Part shown: one piece after another, positions 26,291-35,862 of the stretch
Numbering within the stretch: position 1 is the stretch's first letter
Layout of the letters: the number at the start of each line of letters is the position of its first letter
NCBI RefSeq assembly: GCF_005116575.1
Contig: NZ_SWCN01000001.1
Location: forward strand, 62,001 to 126,000
Reading direction: 5' to 3'
Length of the DNA: 64,000 nt
Source: Desulforhopalus sp. IMCC35007
GTDB taxonomy: Bacteria; Desulfobacterota; Desulfobulbia; Desulfobulbales; Desulfocapsaceae
Notes under the pieces: model-generated
The model's database searches: none
Told to the model about the DNA's origin: nothing
Seen by the model: only the letters and a program-made list of their open reading frames with translations
Program-made: the position numbers and the translations under genes

Positions 26291-26600
26291 CGTTGTTGTG
26301 CTCCTGTACGGCGTAATTAATATGGGTCCACGGCTGTGTAGCGATATGGTCTTTTGACTTTGGCAGAACTCGCCATTATTCCACCGATTGTCAAAATGGG
26401 CAAGAAAGAAAAAGTATGTGATATAACCTGGGGGTGGCGAAAAGGCCAGTTTTGGCTGACGCAGGTTTTGAAAGTATGGGTGTTTTTTCTCTAATGTTTG
26501 TATGTTAAAGTTTTTTGTTTAAGGTGGGTATAGAATTCATCTCTTCTAAAAGGAGAGACGATATTTTGTTTTTTGATGACCGTAGGATGTAGACAGATCG
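26291..26600. other. Intergenic spacer between divergent genes
   Basis: A 310-bp gap between the ACT gene (minus) and the YhaM-like gene (plus). It must contain both promoters, but I see no convincing -35/-10 pair. A weak hairpin (TCTCTTCT with AGGAGAGA, one wobble) lies near 26540-26558. Nothing else is recognised. Confidence 0.4.
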
Positions 26601-27620
26601 ATGGTTAAAAAAATATTCGTGAGCAGTTTACAGGAAGGCGATCTTGTGGATGATCTCTTTCTGGTGAAATCGGTAAAGATGGGGGAAACCAGGGCGGGAA
26701 AGCCGTACCTTGTCCTGACCCTGATGGATAAAAGTGGTGAGCTGTCCGGCCCTGTCTGGGAAAATGCCACCTCGCTCAAAGACGTTTGTGTTGTAGGTGA
26801 AGTGGTACACTGCCAGGGCAGTGTTCAGGTGTATCGAGACCAGCTGCAGCTGAAAATAGATGATGTGAAAAGTGTGGTGGCAGAAGTTGTTGAGTTAGGA
26901 GATTTCTTCCCTACCTCTCTGAAGAGCCGGGAAGAGATGGCAATCGAACTGCAGCAGCTTATCCGCACGGTAAAAGATCCATTTTTGAAAAAACTTCTCG
27001 GGGCCTTTTTCATAAAAAGTGACTGGTGGCCACGTTTTAAGGATGCGCCTGCTGCAAAAGGTATCCATCACGCTTATATTGGTGGTTTGATGGAGCATTC
27101 GCTCTCCGTTGGGAAGGTCGCTGATTTTCTTGCCAGCCACTATGAAGGGGTCGACCGCTCCCTGTTGATTACAGGGGCCCTGCTTCACGACATCGGAAAG
27201 CTGGAAGAGCTGAAAATGGAATGCGGTATTGTTGACTACACTGTTCAGGGTCGACTGAAAGGACATCTTGTCATCGGCAGTGAGATGGTCGGCCGGGTTG
27301 CTGAGAAAATCCGTGACTTCCCTCAGGAACTCCTTGGGCAGGTCCAGCATCTGATCCTGAGCCATCATGGGCGACAGGAATTTGGTTCTCCGACGGTGCC
27401 CATGACAGTGGAGGCCTTCATGCTGAGTTTTCTCGATGATCTTGATGCAAAAATGAATATTATTGAACAGTTGCGGCGAAAAATGGAAAAGGAAGAGTTG
27501 AGCTGGACCGATTATCAGCGCAGCCTTGAGAGATATCTCTATCTTGGCGGCTTTGAAAAGAAACCTGAGACGCCTGCTGAACCTGATTGTGCAGCTTCAC
27601 GACAGGGAACCCTGTTTTAA
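26601..27620 (+). CDS. YhaM-like 3'-5' exonuclease (OB fold plus HD domain)
   Basis: A 339-residue protein with an N-terminal OB-fold nucleic-acid-binding domain (about 1-95) and an HD phosphohydrolase domain (about 150-310). HD metal ligands appear in MEHSLSV, LLHDIGKLEEL and LSHHGRQEFGSP. This arrangement is that of YhaM/CBF1, a 3'-5' exoribonuclease or exodeoxyribonuclease of Firmicutes also common in Desulfobacterota. It is followed after 134 bp by holB. Confidence 0.85.
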   Translation: MVKKIFVSSLQEGDLVDDLFLVKSVKMGETRAGKPYLVLTLMDKSGELSGPVWENATSLKDVCVVGEVVHCQGSVQVYRDQLQLKIDDVKSVVAEVVELGDFFPTSLKSREEMAIELQQLIRTVKDPFLKKLLGAFFIKSDWWPRFKDAPAAKGIHHAYIGGLMEHSLSVGKVADFLASHYEGVDRSLLITGALLHDIGKLEELKMECGIVDYTVQGRLKGHLVIGSEMVGRVAEKIRDFPQELLGQVQHLILSHHGRQEFGSPTVPMTVEAFMLSFLDDLDAKMNIIEQLRRKMEKEELSWTDYQRSLERYLYLGGFEKKPETPAEPDCAASRQGTLF

Positions 27621-27754
27621 TAGAGGCAGGTGGTAAATGGCAACTGGTACACAGACCAGAATGACCACACAGGCAGTTTATGCAAGGTGTGGGGTAAACA
27701 TCACTCAGCGGATTCCTTGGTATTCGTGACAGACTGTCGTAGGTAAAGGCCTCA

Positions 27755-28726
27755 ATGTATAATGCTCCACTGAGTTATAGTCAGCTGTCAGGGCAGGAAA
27801 AGGCGAAAAAGTTACTTGCCAGAACCCTGGCGGGAGACCGACTGCCCCATGGCTTTCTCTTCAAAGGGCCCGATGGCGTTGGCAAGTGTCTTTTCGGCCG
27901 TGGAATTGCTGCGGCTTTAAACTGTAAAGCGGGTAACCCGGTAGAGGCTTGCGGCGTCTGTGCCTCCTGTAGGAAACTCTACTCGGGAAATCACCCCGAT
28001 TTTACCGTCGTACGTCCGGATAAAGGTGCGATTAAAATAGATCAGGTTCGTGAGCTGGTTAAATCCTTGAGTTACCCTCCCTATGAATCCGCTCATCGTG
28101 TCGTGGTTCTTGAAGATGTGCACACCATGAGGAGGGAGGCGGCAAATAGTTTACTGAAGACTCTTGAAGAGCCGCCTCCAGGTAATCTTCTCATCTTAAC
28201 CGCGGATTCCTCACGGGAAATCCTGCCAACACTCACTTCCAGGTGTCAGGTTATCGCTTTTATGCCGCTTTCCCGTGAAGAAACATCGGCGATTCTCATC
28301 ACCCATGGGATTGAAAAAACCGATGCACGCCTTTTAGCACGGCTGTCTGAAGGAAGTCCGGGTTTGGCCCTGACACTGCAGAAGGAAGAGATGGTCGGTT
28401 TATGGCGTGAGGTTGTGACGGTTCTCAGTGATCCTGCAGTGCATGTGAATAGAGACGTCGGGCTGATATTGCGGCTGGCTGAAAAGATGGCGGCCACGAA
28501 AGAACATTTACCCTCATTTCTGGCTTTGCTTCGTTTGTGGATCCGGGATTTACTTTTGGGTGAAGAAGAGATCCTGTCACTCTTAGGAGTGAATCATGCG
28601 CTGAAAAGCTGGAGTTCCAGAGAACTCTTTGATAAATTGCAGGCGATTGATCATGCTGAGTTGGGATTGACTCGGAATTGTAATAAAAATCTTGTTTGTG
28701 AGGTCCTGCTCTTTACGTTACAGTAG
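27755..28726 (+). CDS. holB: DNA polymerase III delta-prime subunit
   Basis: A 323-residue clamp-loader ATPase-fold protein. The P-loop region GPDGVGKC (about 38-45), the zinc-binding cluster with CGVCASC, and the sensor region with LLKTLEEPPPGNLL and the SRCQ motif are all present. It works with DnaX and HolA to load the sliding clamp. It is followed at 38 bp by ricT, the same order as holB-yaaT in Bacillus, supporting the assignment. The usual upstream neighbour tmk is absent. Confidence 0.93.
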   Translation: MYNAPLSYSQLSGQEKAKKLLARTLAGDRLPHGFLFKGPDGVGKCLFGRGIAAALNCKAGNPVEACGVCASCRKLYSGNHPDFTVVRPDKGAIKIDQVRELVKSLSYPPYESAHRVVVLEDVHTMRREAANSLLKTLEEPPPGNLLILTADSSREILPTLTSRCQVIAFMPLSREETSAILITHGIEKTDARLLARLSEGSPGLALTLQKEEMVGLWREVVTVLSDPAVHVNRDVGLILRLAEKMAATKEHLPSFLALLRLWIRDLLLGEEEILSLLGVNHALKSWSSRELFDKLQAIDHAELGLTRNCNKNLVCEVLLFTLQ

Positions 28727-28764
28727 GGCGCCAGGCAATAGCAGTTATAAAAGGAAGAAGGTCG

Positions 28765-29670
28765 ATGTCAGAAACGGAAAAAACAGAGCCAGTCAAACAC
28801 GAGCCAGAAGACGAACAGCATTTTTATCGTATTCGTTTTCGTGACGATGGTCAGCACTCCACCGCCTCCTATGGAGCAGGCCGTCTCACTGTTGGCACCG
28901 TTGTTCTTGTTCATACGGATCATGGCCTGGAACCGGCTAAAATTACCAGGGATTCTCCGATATGTGGATGTAAGGATGCAAGCAGCAAGGCAACCTATGT
29001 CATTCAGCGTGTTGCCCAGGATAATGAACATGAAAAATATCTTAACCTTGCAGAGAGTGAGGAACGGGCTTTTTCTTCCTGCACCAGCCTGATAAAAAAA
29101 CATAAACTCAACATGCATCTGGTACGGGTAGAGCGATTTTTCAATGGAAGTAAGATGATATTTTATTTTACTGCCGATAACCGGGTTGATTTCAGAGGAC
29201 TGGTCAAGGATCTGGTCCAGGAATTTCGAACCCGTGTGGAAATGCGCCAAGTGGGAGTGCGCCATGAAACAAAAATGATTGGGGGGATTGGGACCTGTGG
29301 CAGGGAATTGTGCTGTTCATCTTTTATCAAAAAATTTGATTCTGTTTCTATCAAGATGGCCAAAGAGCAGGACCTGCCCCTTAACCCGACAAAGATATCC
29401 GGAGTATGCAACCGGCTTCTTTGCTGTTTGACATATGAATACGATACGTATAAAAAGCAACGAAAAGAGATGCCAAAACCCGGTAAGCGTATCAAGATTG
29501 GCGGGGATGTATTTCTGGTCAGACGGCAGATTGTCCTGAAAAATTCTATTGTAGCCGAAAACAGTTCCGGCGAAGATGTGGTTCTATCAGCAGATCAGTG
29601 GCAGTCTTTTCAGCCGGTTAAACGCCAGGCGACAGAGAGGAAAAAAGAAAACAACAGCAGTGACGACTAA
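28765..29670 (+). CDS. ricT: PSP1-domain protein RicT (YaaT)
   Basis: A 301-residue PSP1 C-terminal domain protein. The core contains paired cysteines in GGIGTCGRELCCSSF (about 170-184) and GVCNRLLCCLTYEYD (about 212-226). In B. subtilis RicT forms an Fe-S-containing complex with RicA and RicF that promotes RNA maturation by RNase Y. Its adjacency to holB and metG is the standard context. RicA and RicF are not in the window. A charged tail follows residue 280. Confidence 0.88.
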   Translation: MSETEKTEPVKHEPEDEQHFYRIRFRDDGQHSTASYGAGRLTVGTVVLVHTDHGLEPAKITRDSPICGCKDASSKATYVIQRVAQDNEHEKYLNLAESEERAFSSCTSLIKKHKLNMHLVRVERFFNGSKMIFYFTADNRVDFRGLVKDLVQEFRTRVEMRQVGVRHETKMIGGIGTCGRELCCSSFIKKFDSVSIKMAKEQDLPLNPTKISGVCNRLLCCLTYEYDTYKKQRKEMPKPGKRIKIGGDVFLVRRQIVLKNSIVAENSSGEDVVLSADQWQSFQPVKRQATERKKENNSSDD

Positions 29671-29764
29671 AGCGGGCGAACTCCGGCACTCTAAGATATT
29701 GAGATATTCACGATCTTGTTTATGGTGGAACAACTCTCACTGAGATTAAAAAAATAAAATTATA

Positions 29765-31708
29765 ATGAAAACTTACATAACAACCCCTATCTACTACGTA
29801 AATGCCCAACCCCATCTCGGGCATGCTTACACCACCATTGTCGCAGATACCTATAGCCGTTTTCGTCGTCTCTGCGGAGACAAAGTACGCTTCCAGACCG
29901 GCACTGACGAACATGGCGACAAGATTGTCGAAGCGGCGGCAAAACAAGGGGTCGCGCCGAAAGAATATGTTGATACGATCAGCGCCATGTTTAGCAGTAC
30001 CTGGCCGATTTTGGAAGTTGAGCCGGATAATTTCATCCGGACGACGGACCCGGACCACATAAGGGTCGTCCAGAAAATTCTTCAGGATGTCTACGACAGT
30101 GGGGACATTTATTTTGATGAATATACCGGGCTCTACTGTCAGGGGTGTGAGCGGTACCTCACAGAAAAAGAGCTGGTGGATGGCAAATGCCCCGACCACC
30201 AGAAGCCTCCTGAAGAAATTGCCGAGGCCAACTATTTTTTCCGGATGTCCAGGTACCAGCAGAAGCTGATTGATCACATCCATGCACATCCTGAGTTCAT
30301 TACGCCCGAACGATACAAAAATGAGGTTCTTGCCTTTTTAAGCGAACCTCTGGAAGACTTGTGTATCTCGCGCCCGAAATCAAGACTCACCTGGGGGATT
30401 GAACTGCCCTTTGATGATAAGTTTGTCACCTACGTCTGGTTTGATGCCCTTATTAATTACCTTACGGGGCTGGGCTACCCGGAGGGCCAGTTGTTTGAGG
30501 AAAACTGGGCGGTGGCCGAACATCTCATTGCCAAAGACATCCTCAAGCCCCACGCCATCTACTGGCCGACGATGCTGCTTGCGATGAAGGTACCGCTCTA
30601 TCAGAAACTCCACGTTCATGGTTACTGGAACGTGGATGATACCAAGATGTCAAAAAGTATCGGAAATGTCGTCAGACCAAAGGAACTTGTCGATGCCTAC
30701 GGTGTTGATACGCTCAGATACTTTACTCTTCGTGAAATGTCCTTTGGTCTCGACTCATCATTTAGCTCAGAAGCGATTGTCGCAAGACAAAATGCTGATC
30801 TGGCCAATGATCTCGGAAATCTTTTCAGCAGGGCCCTTGCCATGGTGCAAAAATATCGGAGTGGGATCATTCCAGCCCCCGGTACCTATACTGCTGCAGA
30901 CCTTGAGGTACAGGAGGCGGCGGAGACGATGCTTGCGCGTTACCAGGAGGTAATGGGTCAGTTTAATTTTCATCTTGGCCTGCAGGCAGTCTGGGAATTT
31001 GTAGGCGTTGCCAATAGGTATATTGTCACCAGTGAACCGTGGACTCTTGCCAAAGATGAAGGACAAGCTAAACGTCTTGATACCGTACTCTATACCATTC
31101 TTGAAAGTCTTCGCCTGCTCACCCTTGTTTTGCGGCCGGTCATGGTCGGAGCCACGGTGAAGATGGGTGCGGCTCTCTCTCTTGCCGCAGATGACGCGCG
31201 GATCAGTCTGCTGACACAGGGGCGTGTCTGGGGGCTTCTTAAGGCAGGTACACAGCTACAGACTCTTGCAAATCTTTTTCCTCGTCTTGAAAAAGAGGGA
31301 AAAGAGCAAAAAGAGCAGAAGGCTGCACCTGCACCTCAAAAACAAGAGCAGAGCAATGCAGGGTCTGAGGATGACAGCCTCATCTCCTTTGAAGACTTTA
31401 AAAAGCTGGACCTCAGGGTGGCAGAAATTGTCGCTGCTGAACCGATCAAAAAATCGGATCGACTGCTGAAACTGACAGTCAAGGCGCCGGAGGAAAGAAC
31501 CATCGTTGCAGGTATCGCCCAGCATTATAATGCAGAGGATGTCATTGGCCGGCAGGTAATTATTGTGGCAAATCTGAAACCGACCAAACTCATGGGTGTC
31601 ACCTCACAGGGGATGGTTCTTGCGGCAAAAGATATACACGGAGACGAAGAAACACTGATACTTACTTCGGTAAGTGGGGTCATACCAAGTGGTAGTAAAG
31701 TGGCTTGA
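29765..31708 (+). CDS. metG: Methionyl-tRNA synthetase with C-terminal tRNA-binding domain
   Basis: A 647-residue class I synthetase. The HIGH motif appears as HLGH (17-20), the zinc knuckle as CQGC with a later CPDH (about 126-145), and KMSKS is intact in DDTKMSKSIG (about 290-299). The anticodon-binding helical domain follows, and residues about 540-647 are a Trbp111-like OB-fold domain (LDLRVAEIV, SQGMVLA), joined by a Glu/Lys/Gln-rich linker. It charges tRNA-Met in the cytoplasm. Confidence 0.97.
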   Translation: MKTYITTPIYYVNAQPHLGHAYTTIVADTYSRFRRLCGDKVRFQTGTDEHGDKIVEAAAKQGVAPKEYVDTISAMFSSTWPILEVEPDNFIRTTDPDHIRVVQKILQDVYDSGDIYFDEYTGLYCQGCERYLTEKELVDGKCPDHQKPPEEIAEANYFFRMSRYQQKLIDHIHAHPEFITPERYKNEVLAFLSEPLEDLCISRPKSRLTWGIELPFDDKFVTYVWFDALINYLTGLGYPEGQLFEENWAVAEHLIAKDILKPHAIYWPTMLLAMKVPLYQKLHVHGYWNVDDTKMSKSIGNVVRPKELVDAYGVDTLRYFTLREMSFGLDSSFSSEAIVARQNADLANDLGNLFSRALAMVQKYRSGIIPAPGTYTAADLEVQEAAETMLARYQEVMGQFNFHLGLQAVWEFVGVANRYIVTSEPWTLAKDEGQAKRLDTVLYTILESLRLLTLVLRPVMVGATVKMGAALSLAADDARISLLTQGRVWGLLKAGTQLQTLANLFPRLEKEGKEQKEQKAAPAPQKQEQSNAGSEDDSLISFEDFKKLDLRVAEIVAAEPIKKSDRLLKLTVKAPEERTIVAGIAQHYNAEDVIGRQVIIVANLKPTKLMGVTSQGMVLAAKDIHGDEETLILTSVSGVIPSGSKVA

Positions 31709-31725
31709 TTTAAAGGGAGATTTGT

Positions 31726-32025
31726 ATGTTTGTGGTAAATAATTTTTTAATGGCCGTGGCCCAGTTGCTCGATTTTGTTTTAACAGCCTATATGTGGATT
31801 ATTCTCGGAAGAGCCGTAATCTCATGGGTGAGTGCTGATCCTTACAATCCAATTGTCCGGTTTTTGTATGAGGCTACCGAACCCGTACTCAGTCGAATTC
31901 GTCGTTATATCCCTCTGAGTTTTGGAGGTCTGGATTTTTCTCCGATGATTTTGATTTTGGCGATTATGTTTGTTCAGAGTTTCCTCGTTCAGACGTTGAA
32001 GCAGATAGCCGTGGGGATTGGCTGA
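31726..32025 (+). CDS. yggT: YggT-family membrane protein
   Basis: A 99-residue protein with two hydrophobic helices (about 8-30 and 70-94) and the family signature ISWVSADPYNPIVRFLYEATEPVLSRIRRYIP split between them. It lies 17 bp after metG behind AAAGGGAG, so it may be in the same transcript. It precedes a divIVA-domain gene as in Gram-positive ylmG-divIVA clusters. Family members influence cell division or membrane organisation. Confidence 0.9.
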   Translation: MFVVNNFLMAVAQLLDFVLTAYMWIILGRAVISWVSADPYNPIVRFLYEATEPVLSRIRRYIPLSFGGLDFSPMILILAIMFVQSFLVQTLKQIAVGIG

Positions 32026-32085
32026 TACAGAGCTCTGTACTGTAAGATAATTTAATGATGTACTAAGGAACTACGAGGAGGGATT

Positions 32086-32916
32086 ATGCTGACACCGCAA
32101 GCGATAAAGGACCAGGAGTTTCAGATCAAGTTCAGAGGGTATGACGCCATTGAAGTCAAAGCATACCTGGAACTTCTGGCTGAAGATTTTTTTGAAGTAA
32201 CTGAACAAAGCCGTGTTCAGGCTGAAGAAATTGAAGCGCTTCGAGCCGAGCAGGAGTCTTTGGTCAGAGAAAAAGAAACCCTTATTGCCGAAGTTAAAGC
32301 GAGTCAGGATAATGCTGATGGGATTCAATCGGATATCGAGGAAGGCTATAAGCATAAAGACCTGGAGATAGAGGAGCTCAAAGAAAAGCTTGCAGTTGCA
32401 GAACAGAAAGCGGAAGAACTCCAGAAGGAAAATGAGATCCAGACTGTAAAAATAGAAGAACTTGAAGAGCAACTCACGGGGGATCTGGGTCTTGGCCAGC
32501 AGGATCAGGCAGAGCTTGATAAATTGCGCGCACGGGTTGCGGTTCTTGAAGAGACGAATAATGAATTGAAAAAAGAAGGCGTTGATTTTAAAACGACGAT
32601 TCTTGCAGCCCAGAAATTTGCTGACAGTTTGCGCGCAACAAGCGAAGCAGAAGCAGCCCAGCTCCTGGAGAATGCCCGTCTTGAGGTTGAAAAATTCAAG
32701 GCAGATGCAGAAGCGCAGCTGTCCCAGCTACCTAAAGAAATCAACGAATTGAAAGAGAAAAAAGGTCGGGTAAAAGAGGAGTTGAAAAACTCTCTGCTGG
32801 CTTACCTGAATGCCCTGGATGAATTTCCAGACGAGCTTGTAGATCCAGATGGTGATGATCTCTCTGATCTTTTCGAAAGTATAGAAATTCCAGATACAGA
32901 CGAGGACAAATTCTAA
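32086..32916 (+). CDS. DivIVA-domain coiled-coil protein
   Basis: A 276-residue protein. The N-terminal DivIVA domain is seen in LTPQAIKDQEFQIKFRGYD (2-20, curved-membrane-binding motif) followed by AYLELLAEDF. Residues about 30-130 and 145-250 are predicted coiled coil, very rich in Glu, Lys and Ala. The acidic tail (DPDGDDLSD...) is unusual. It lies between yggT and yggU. A polar or septal scaffold role is inferred from the family. Confidence 0.85.
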   Translation: MLTPQAIKDQEFQIKFRGYDAIEVKAYLELLAEDFFEVTEQSRVQAEEIEALRAEQESLVREKETLIAEVKASQDNADGIQSDIEEGYKHKDLEIEELKEKLAVAEQKAEELQKENEIQTVKIEELEEQLTGDLGLGQQDQAELDKLRARVAVLEETNNELKKEGVDFKTTILAAQKFADSLRATSEAEAAQLLENARLEVEKFKADAEAQLSQLPKEINELKEKKGRVKEELKNSLLAYLNALDEFPDELVDPDGDDLSDLFESIEIPDTDEDKF

Positions 32917-32991
32917 GAAAAAGCTGGATACGCAGGACGCCACCTCATGCCATCCATGGTTGCAAGACGCTGTATGGACATCAAAGGTGGC

Positions 32992-33033
32992 GGCAGGCGT
33001 ACCTCATGGGTACTGCCTGTGTCGCTGTTTTTT
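32992..33033 (+). terminator. Possible terminator after the divIVA-domain gene
   Basis: GTACC pairs with GGTAC across a 5-base loop, extended by GGCA/TGCC with bulged bases, and a T6 tract lies about 10 bp further on. The spacing to the T tract is longer than ideal. Confidence 0.35.
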
Positions 33034-33097
33034 ATGTGAGGGTTCCTTTTCCCTGCCTGAATAAAATGCTGTCTTTTTTCTGTTCCGGGTAACAGCT

Positions 33098-33394
33098 ATG
33101 CCATATATAACAGAAGCATCTGATGGCAGTCTGATTCTTCATCTACATGTTCAGCCAAGGGGGGCAAAGAGCAGAATTGTCGGGCTCCATGATGAGCGCT
33201 TAAAGATCTCTATCACCTCCCCGCCGGTTGACGGTAAAGCGAACAAAGAGGTGGTAAAATTTCTCTCAGCGCTTTTTAAGGTGAATCAAAAAAATATTAT
33301 CTTGAAAGCAGGCCTGCAGTCGAGGAAAAAGACGGTAGTTATCACCTCAATTTCTTCGAGAGCTATTCGGGACGTTGTCCAGATGTTTTTGTAA
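33098..33394 (+). CDS. yggU: DUF167/YggU-family protein
   Basis: A 98-residue small alpha/beta protein with the family core: LHVQPRGAKSRIVGLHDERLKISITSPPVDGKANKE contains the VxPxA(K/S) and PPVDGKAN motifs (here split by a strand). It sits after yggT and a divIVA gene, the order common in proteobacterial yggT-yggU pairs. Function unknown. Confidence 0.9.
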   Translation: MPYITEASDGSLILHLHVQPRGAKSRIVGLHDERLKISITSPPVDGKANKEVVKFLSALFKVNQKNIILKAGLQSRKKTVVITSISSRAIRDVVQMFL

Positions 33395-33421
33395 ATTCCA
33401 TTTTGAGGAAGGGAGTTCTCC

Positions 33422-34129
33422 ATGAAAAAATATGTGATTGGCAACTGGAAATGTCATAAAACCATTGATGATGGTTTGGACTGGTTTCAACAATTTTCTA
33501 CATCCTACAGGAAAAGTGACAGGGTGAAAGTGGTTGTGGCACCAACCTTTCTCTGCCTCGATCGCTTGTCCGTTACCCTTGATGGCCTGCAACTTTCTGA
33601 CGTTTCGCTCTCAGCCCAGGATGTCTCTGCTTTTCCCCGTGGGAACTATACCGGTGTGATTGCAGCAGATATGCTGAAACCTTTGGTTGATTATGTCATT
33701 ATCGGCCATGCAGAGCGCAGGCGCTATTGCCATGAAACTGTTCAGGATGTAATCAATAAAGTTGCAGAAGCCGCCGACTGTGGCCTGATTCCCATTGTCT
33801 GTGTTGAAGATTCTGAACTCCTCTCCCAGCTCAGGCCTCTTGCAGACATTGAGTGTAAAGAGCTGATTGTGGCTTATACCCCGGTTGAGGTGCTCACGTT
33901 CAATATTCCTGAATCCGTTGATCGGGTTACGGAGGCCGTAAAACGGATAAACGCTTTTTTCCCAACTTGGCCGGTTGTTTATGGTGGCAGAGTTTCAGAA
34001 GAAAATGCTAAAGAGTATCTGGCAATTCAGGGGATCAGTGGCCTTTTTGTCGGTGAGGCAAGTCTTGAGCCAGAAAAATTTGCCAGACTTTGTGAATTTG
34101 CAGAGCAGAGCGTGGAGCGTAAGGCTTAA
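33422..34129 (+). CDS. Triosephosphate isomerase-like protein lacking the catalytic glutamate
   Basis: A 235-residue TIM-barrel protein clearly related to triosephosphate isomerase. Asn8 and Lys10 of GNWK, the SAQDVSAF region (64-71) and His96 of GHAERR are preserved. The catalytic base is not: the family's YEPVWAIGTG loop-6 sequence reads AYTPVEVLTF (151-160), placing Thr153 where the general-base Glu belongs and removing the flexible lid. The phosphate-binding GGAS near the end reads GEAS (211-214). The reading frame is intact and has a strong GAGGAAGGGAG ribosome-binding site, so it is expressed. Isomerase activity is unlikely; another function is inferred. Confidence 0.85.
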   Translation: MKKYVIGNWKCHKTIDDGLDWFQQFSTSYRKSDRVKVVVAPTFLCLDRLSVTLDGLQLSDVSLSAQDVSAFPRGNYTGVIAADMLKPLVDYVIIGHAERRRYCHETVQDVINKVAEAADCGLIPIVCVEDSELLSQLRPLADIECKELIVAYTPVEVLTFNIPESVDRVTEAVKRINAFFPTWPVVYGGRVSEENAKEYLAIQGISGLFVGEASLEPEKFARLCEFAEQSVERKA

Positions 34130-34170
34130 AACCATACTGTTGCTCTTGTTCAGAAGGTGCGGCACTCTTG

Positions 34171-35862
34171 TTATTTCTTTTTTCTGGGCAGGAGAAAAGA
34201 GATAATAAAACCCGTTGTGTTAATTCCCGCCAGGATAAGGCCCACTATCCCGAGAGTCCCGATAAACCCGGGTTCGTGCGACATACGGTCAGCCAAGATC
34301 AGAATGGAAGAACCGACAATCAACGCTGCTATGATCATAGCAATACCCATTATCCTGCTTGAGGTATCTATTGTTTCTGAGAGATGTTCAATCCGTTTGA
34401 GTTCGAGATTGAGAGTGAAGCGACTGTGCTTTGCGTGATCGAGAAAACGCTGTAATTCTCCTGGAAGGTCTTCAAGGAGTTCAAATGTACTCGTCATGGT
34501 CTTGCCGATGCGTGCCCTGATAGCCCCCATACTGTATCTTCGCATGACAATTTCCTGGATCTGTGGTTCCACATGGGCCAGTACGTCAAAACTTGGGTCA
34601 AATTGTTCAGCTACGCCTTCAATGGTGGTCAACGCCTTGGTAAGGAGCATGAGATCCCCTGGACACTGGATATGGTAGCGTTGCAGCATGGAGAAAAATT
34701 CAGAGAGAAGACCTGTAATATTCAGGTGTTGCAGCTCAACGTTTTGGAACTGGCTTGTAAGGTGCCTGAGTTCAAGACGGAATTCCCTGCTCTCAATGAC
34801 TGTCGGGTCAACGTTGGTCAGTTCCAGGACAACCCTGCAGAGTTTATCAATATCGGCCTTTATTACCGAGGCCACCAAATTGATAAGCTGGTCACTGGTC
34901 TTACGGTCGAGCCTGCCGATCATGCCACAATCAATAAAACAGAGTTTATTACCGGGGAGTAAAAAGATGTTTCCCGGATGTGGGTCCGCATGGAAAAAGC
35001 CAAAACGGAGGCACTGTTTAAAAACAGCATCAGTGCCATTGGCGACAATGGCCCTTCGGTCACTTGAGCTAAGACTGCCAGGAGAAACCGAAGAAAGAAG
35101 ACGTCCTTTTATGTGTTGCATGGTAAGAACATTTCTGGTTGTCGCAGACCAGTAGATGATGGGAAAGCTGATATTCTCGTCGTCTTCGAAATAGCGGCGC
35201 AATCGGTCTGTTGACTGGCCTTCAATGATAAAATTAATTTCTTTATGCAGTTCTCTGGAAAATTCTTTCGCAACATCGGTGGGGCTGTAACCGAGATCAG
35301 AAAAGTATTGCTGGAGGAGCTGGGCCAGCATCTCCACCAGATCCATATCTTCCTCTATAATTGATCTTGCCCCCGGCCGCAGAACCTTTATGACCACCTG
35401 AGTTCCATCAAGCATGATGGCCCTGTGCACCTGGGCAATCGAGGCTGCCGCGAGAGGCTCCTCTTCGATGGAAGAAAACAATAGGCTGAGTCGGCCAGGA
35501 AATTCAAGATCAAGCACCTCAAAAATTTCATTAAAAGGTACGTGGCTACAGTTGTCCTGCAGCTGTTTAAATTCTTCAGCCCACTCGGCAGGAATAAGGT
35601 CGGGGCGTGTGGAGAGGAGCTGGCCAAGTTTGATAAAGGTTGGCCCCAGTTCCTCGAAAACCATGCGAAGTCTGACTTGTGGTGGCAGGTTTTTGGAGTG
35701 TTCCGGGACCGATTCATCGAGATCGTTTTTGTTTTGCCCCATTAACCGGTTGAGGCCGGTATCAATTACGAGCTGCCGGAATCCAAACTTTGTCAAAACC
35801 TTTACGATTTCGGCAAATCTTTTGGTATTGCGGATGGTTTTCTTTATCGAGGTGATTTTCAT
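34171..35862 (-). CDS. UbiB/ABC1 (AarF) family atypical kinase
   Basis: A 563-residue membrane-anchored atypical kinase. It has the ABC1 KxGQ-type motif (LGPTFIKLGQLLSTRPDLIP, about 72-91), the Ala-rich nucleotide loop AAASIAQVH, the ExD metal motif and the catalytic HADPHPGN loop (about 287-294) followed by FIDCG. Two C-terminal transmembrane helices end in RKKK. Family members support ubiquinone or menaquinone biosynthesis by ATPase activity; the substrate here is unknown. It follows the HDOD gene with a 4-bp overlap. Confidence 0.9.
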   Translation of the reverse strand: MKITSIKKTIRNTKRFAEIVKVLTKFGFRQLVIDTGLNRLMGQNKNDLDESVPEHSKNLPPQVRLRMVFEELGPTFIKLGQLLSTRPDLIPAEWAEEFKQLQDNCSHVPFNEIFEVLDLEFPGRLSLLFSSIEEEPLAAASIAQVHRAIMLDGTQVVIKVLRPGARSIIEEDMDLVEMLAQLLQQYFSDLGYSPTDVAKEFSRELHKEINFIIEGQSTDRLRRYFEDDENISFPIIYWSATTRNVLTMQHIKGRLLSSVSPGSLSSSDRRAIVANGTDAVFKQCLRFGFFHADPHPGNIFLLPGNKLCFIDCGMIGRLDRKTSDQLINLVASVIKADIDKLCRVVLELTNVDPTVIESREFRLELRHLTSQFQNVELQHLNITGLLSEFFSMLQRYHIQCPGDLMLLTKALTTIEGVAEQFDPSFDVLAHVEPQIQEIVMRRYSMGAIRARIGKTMTSTFELLEDLPGELQRFLDHAKHSRFTLNLELKRIEHLSETIDTSSRIMGIAMIIAALIVGSSILILADRMSHEPGFIGTLGIVGLILAGINTTGFIISFLLPRKKK

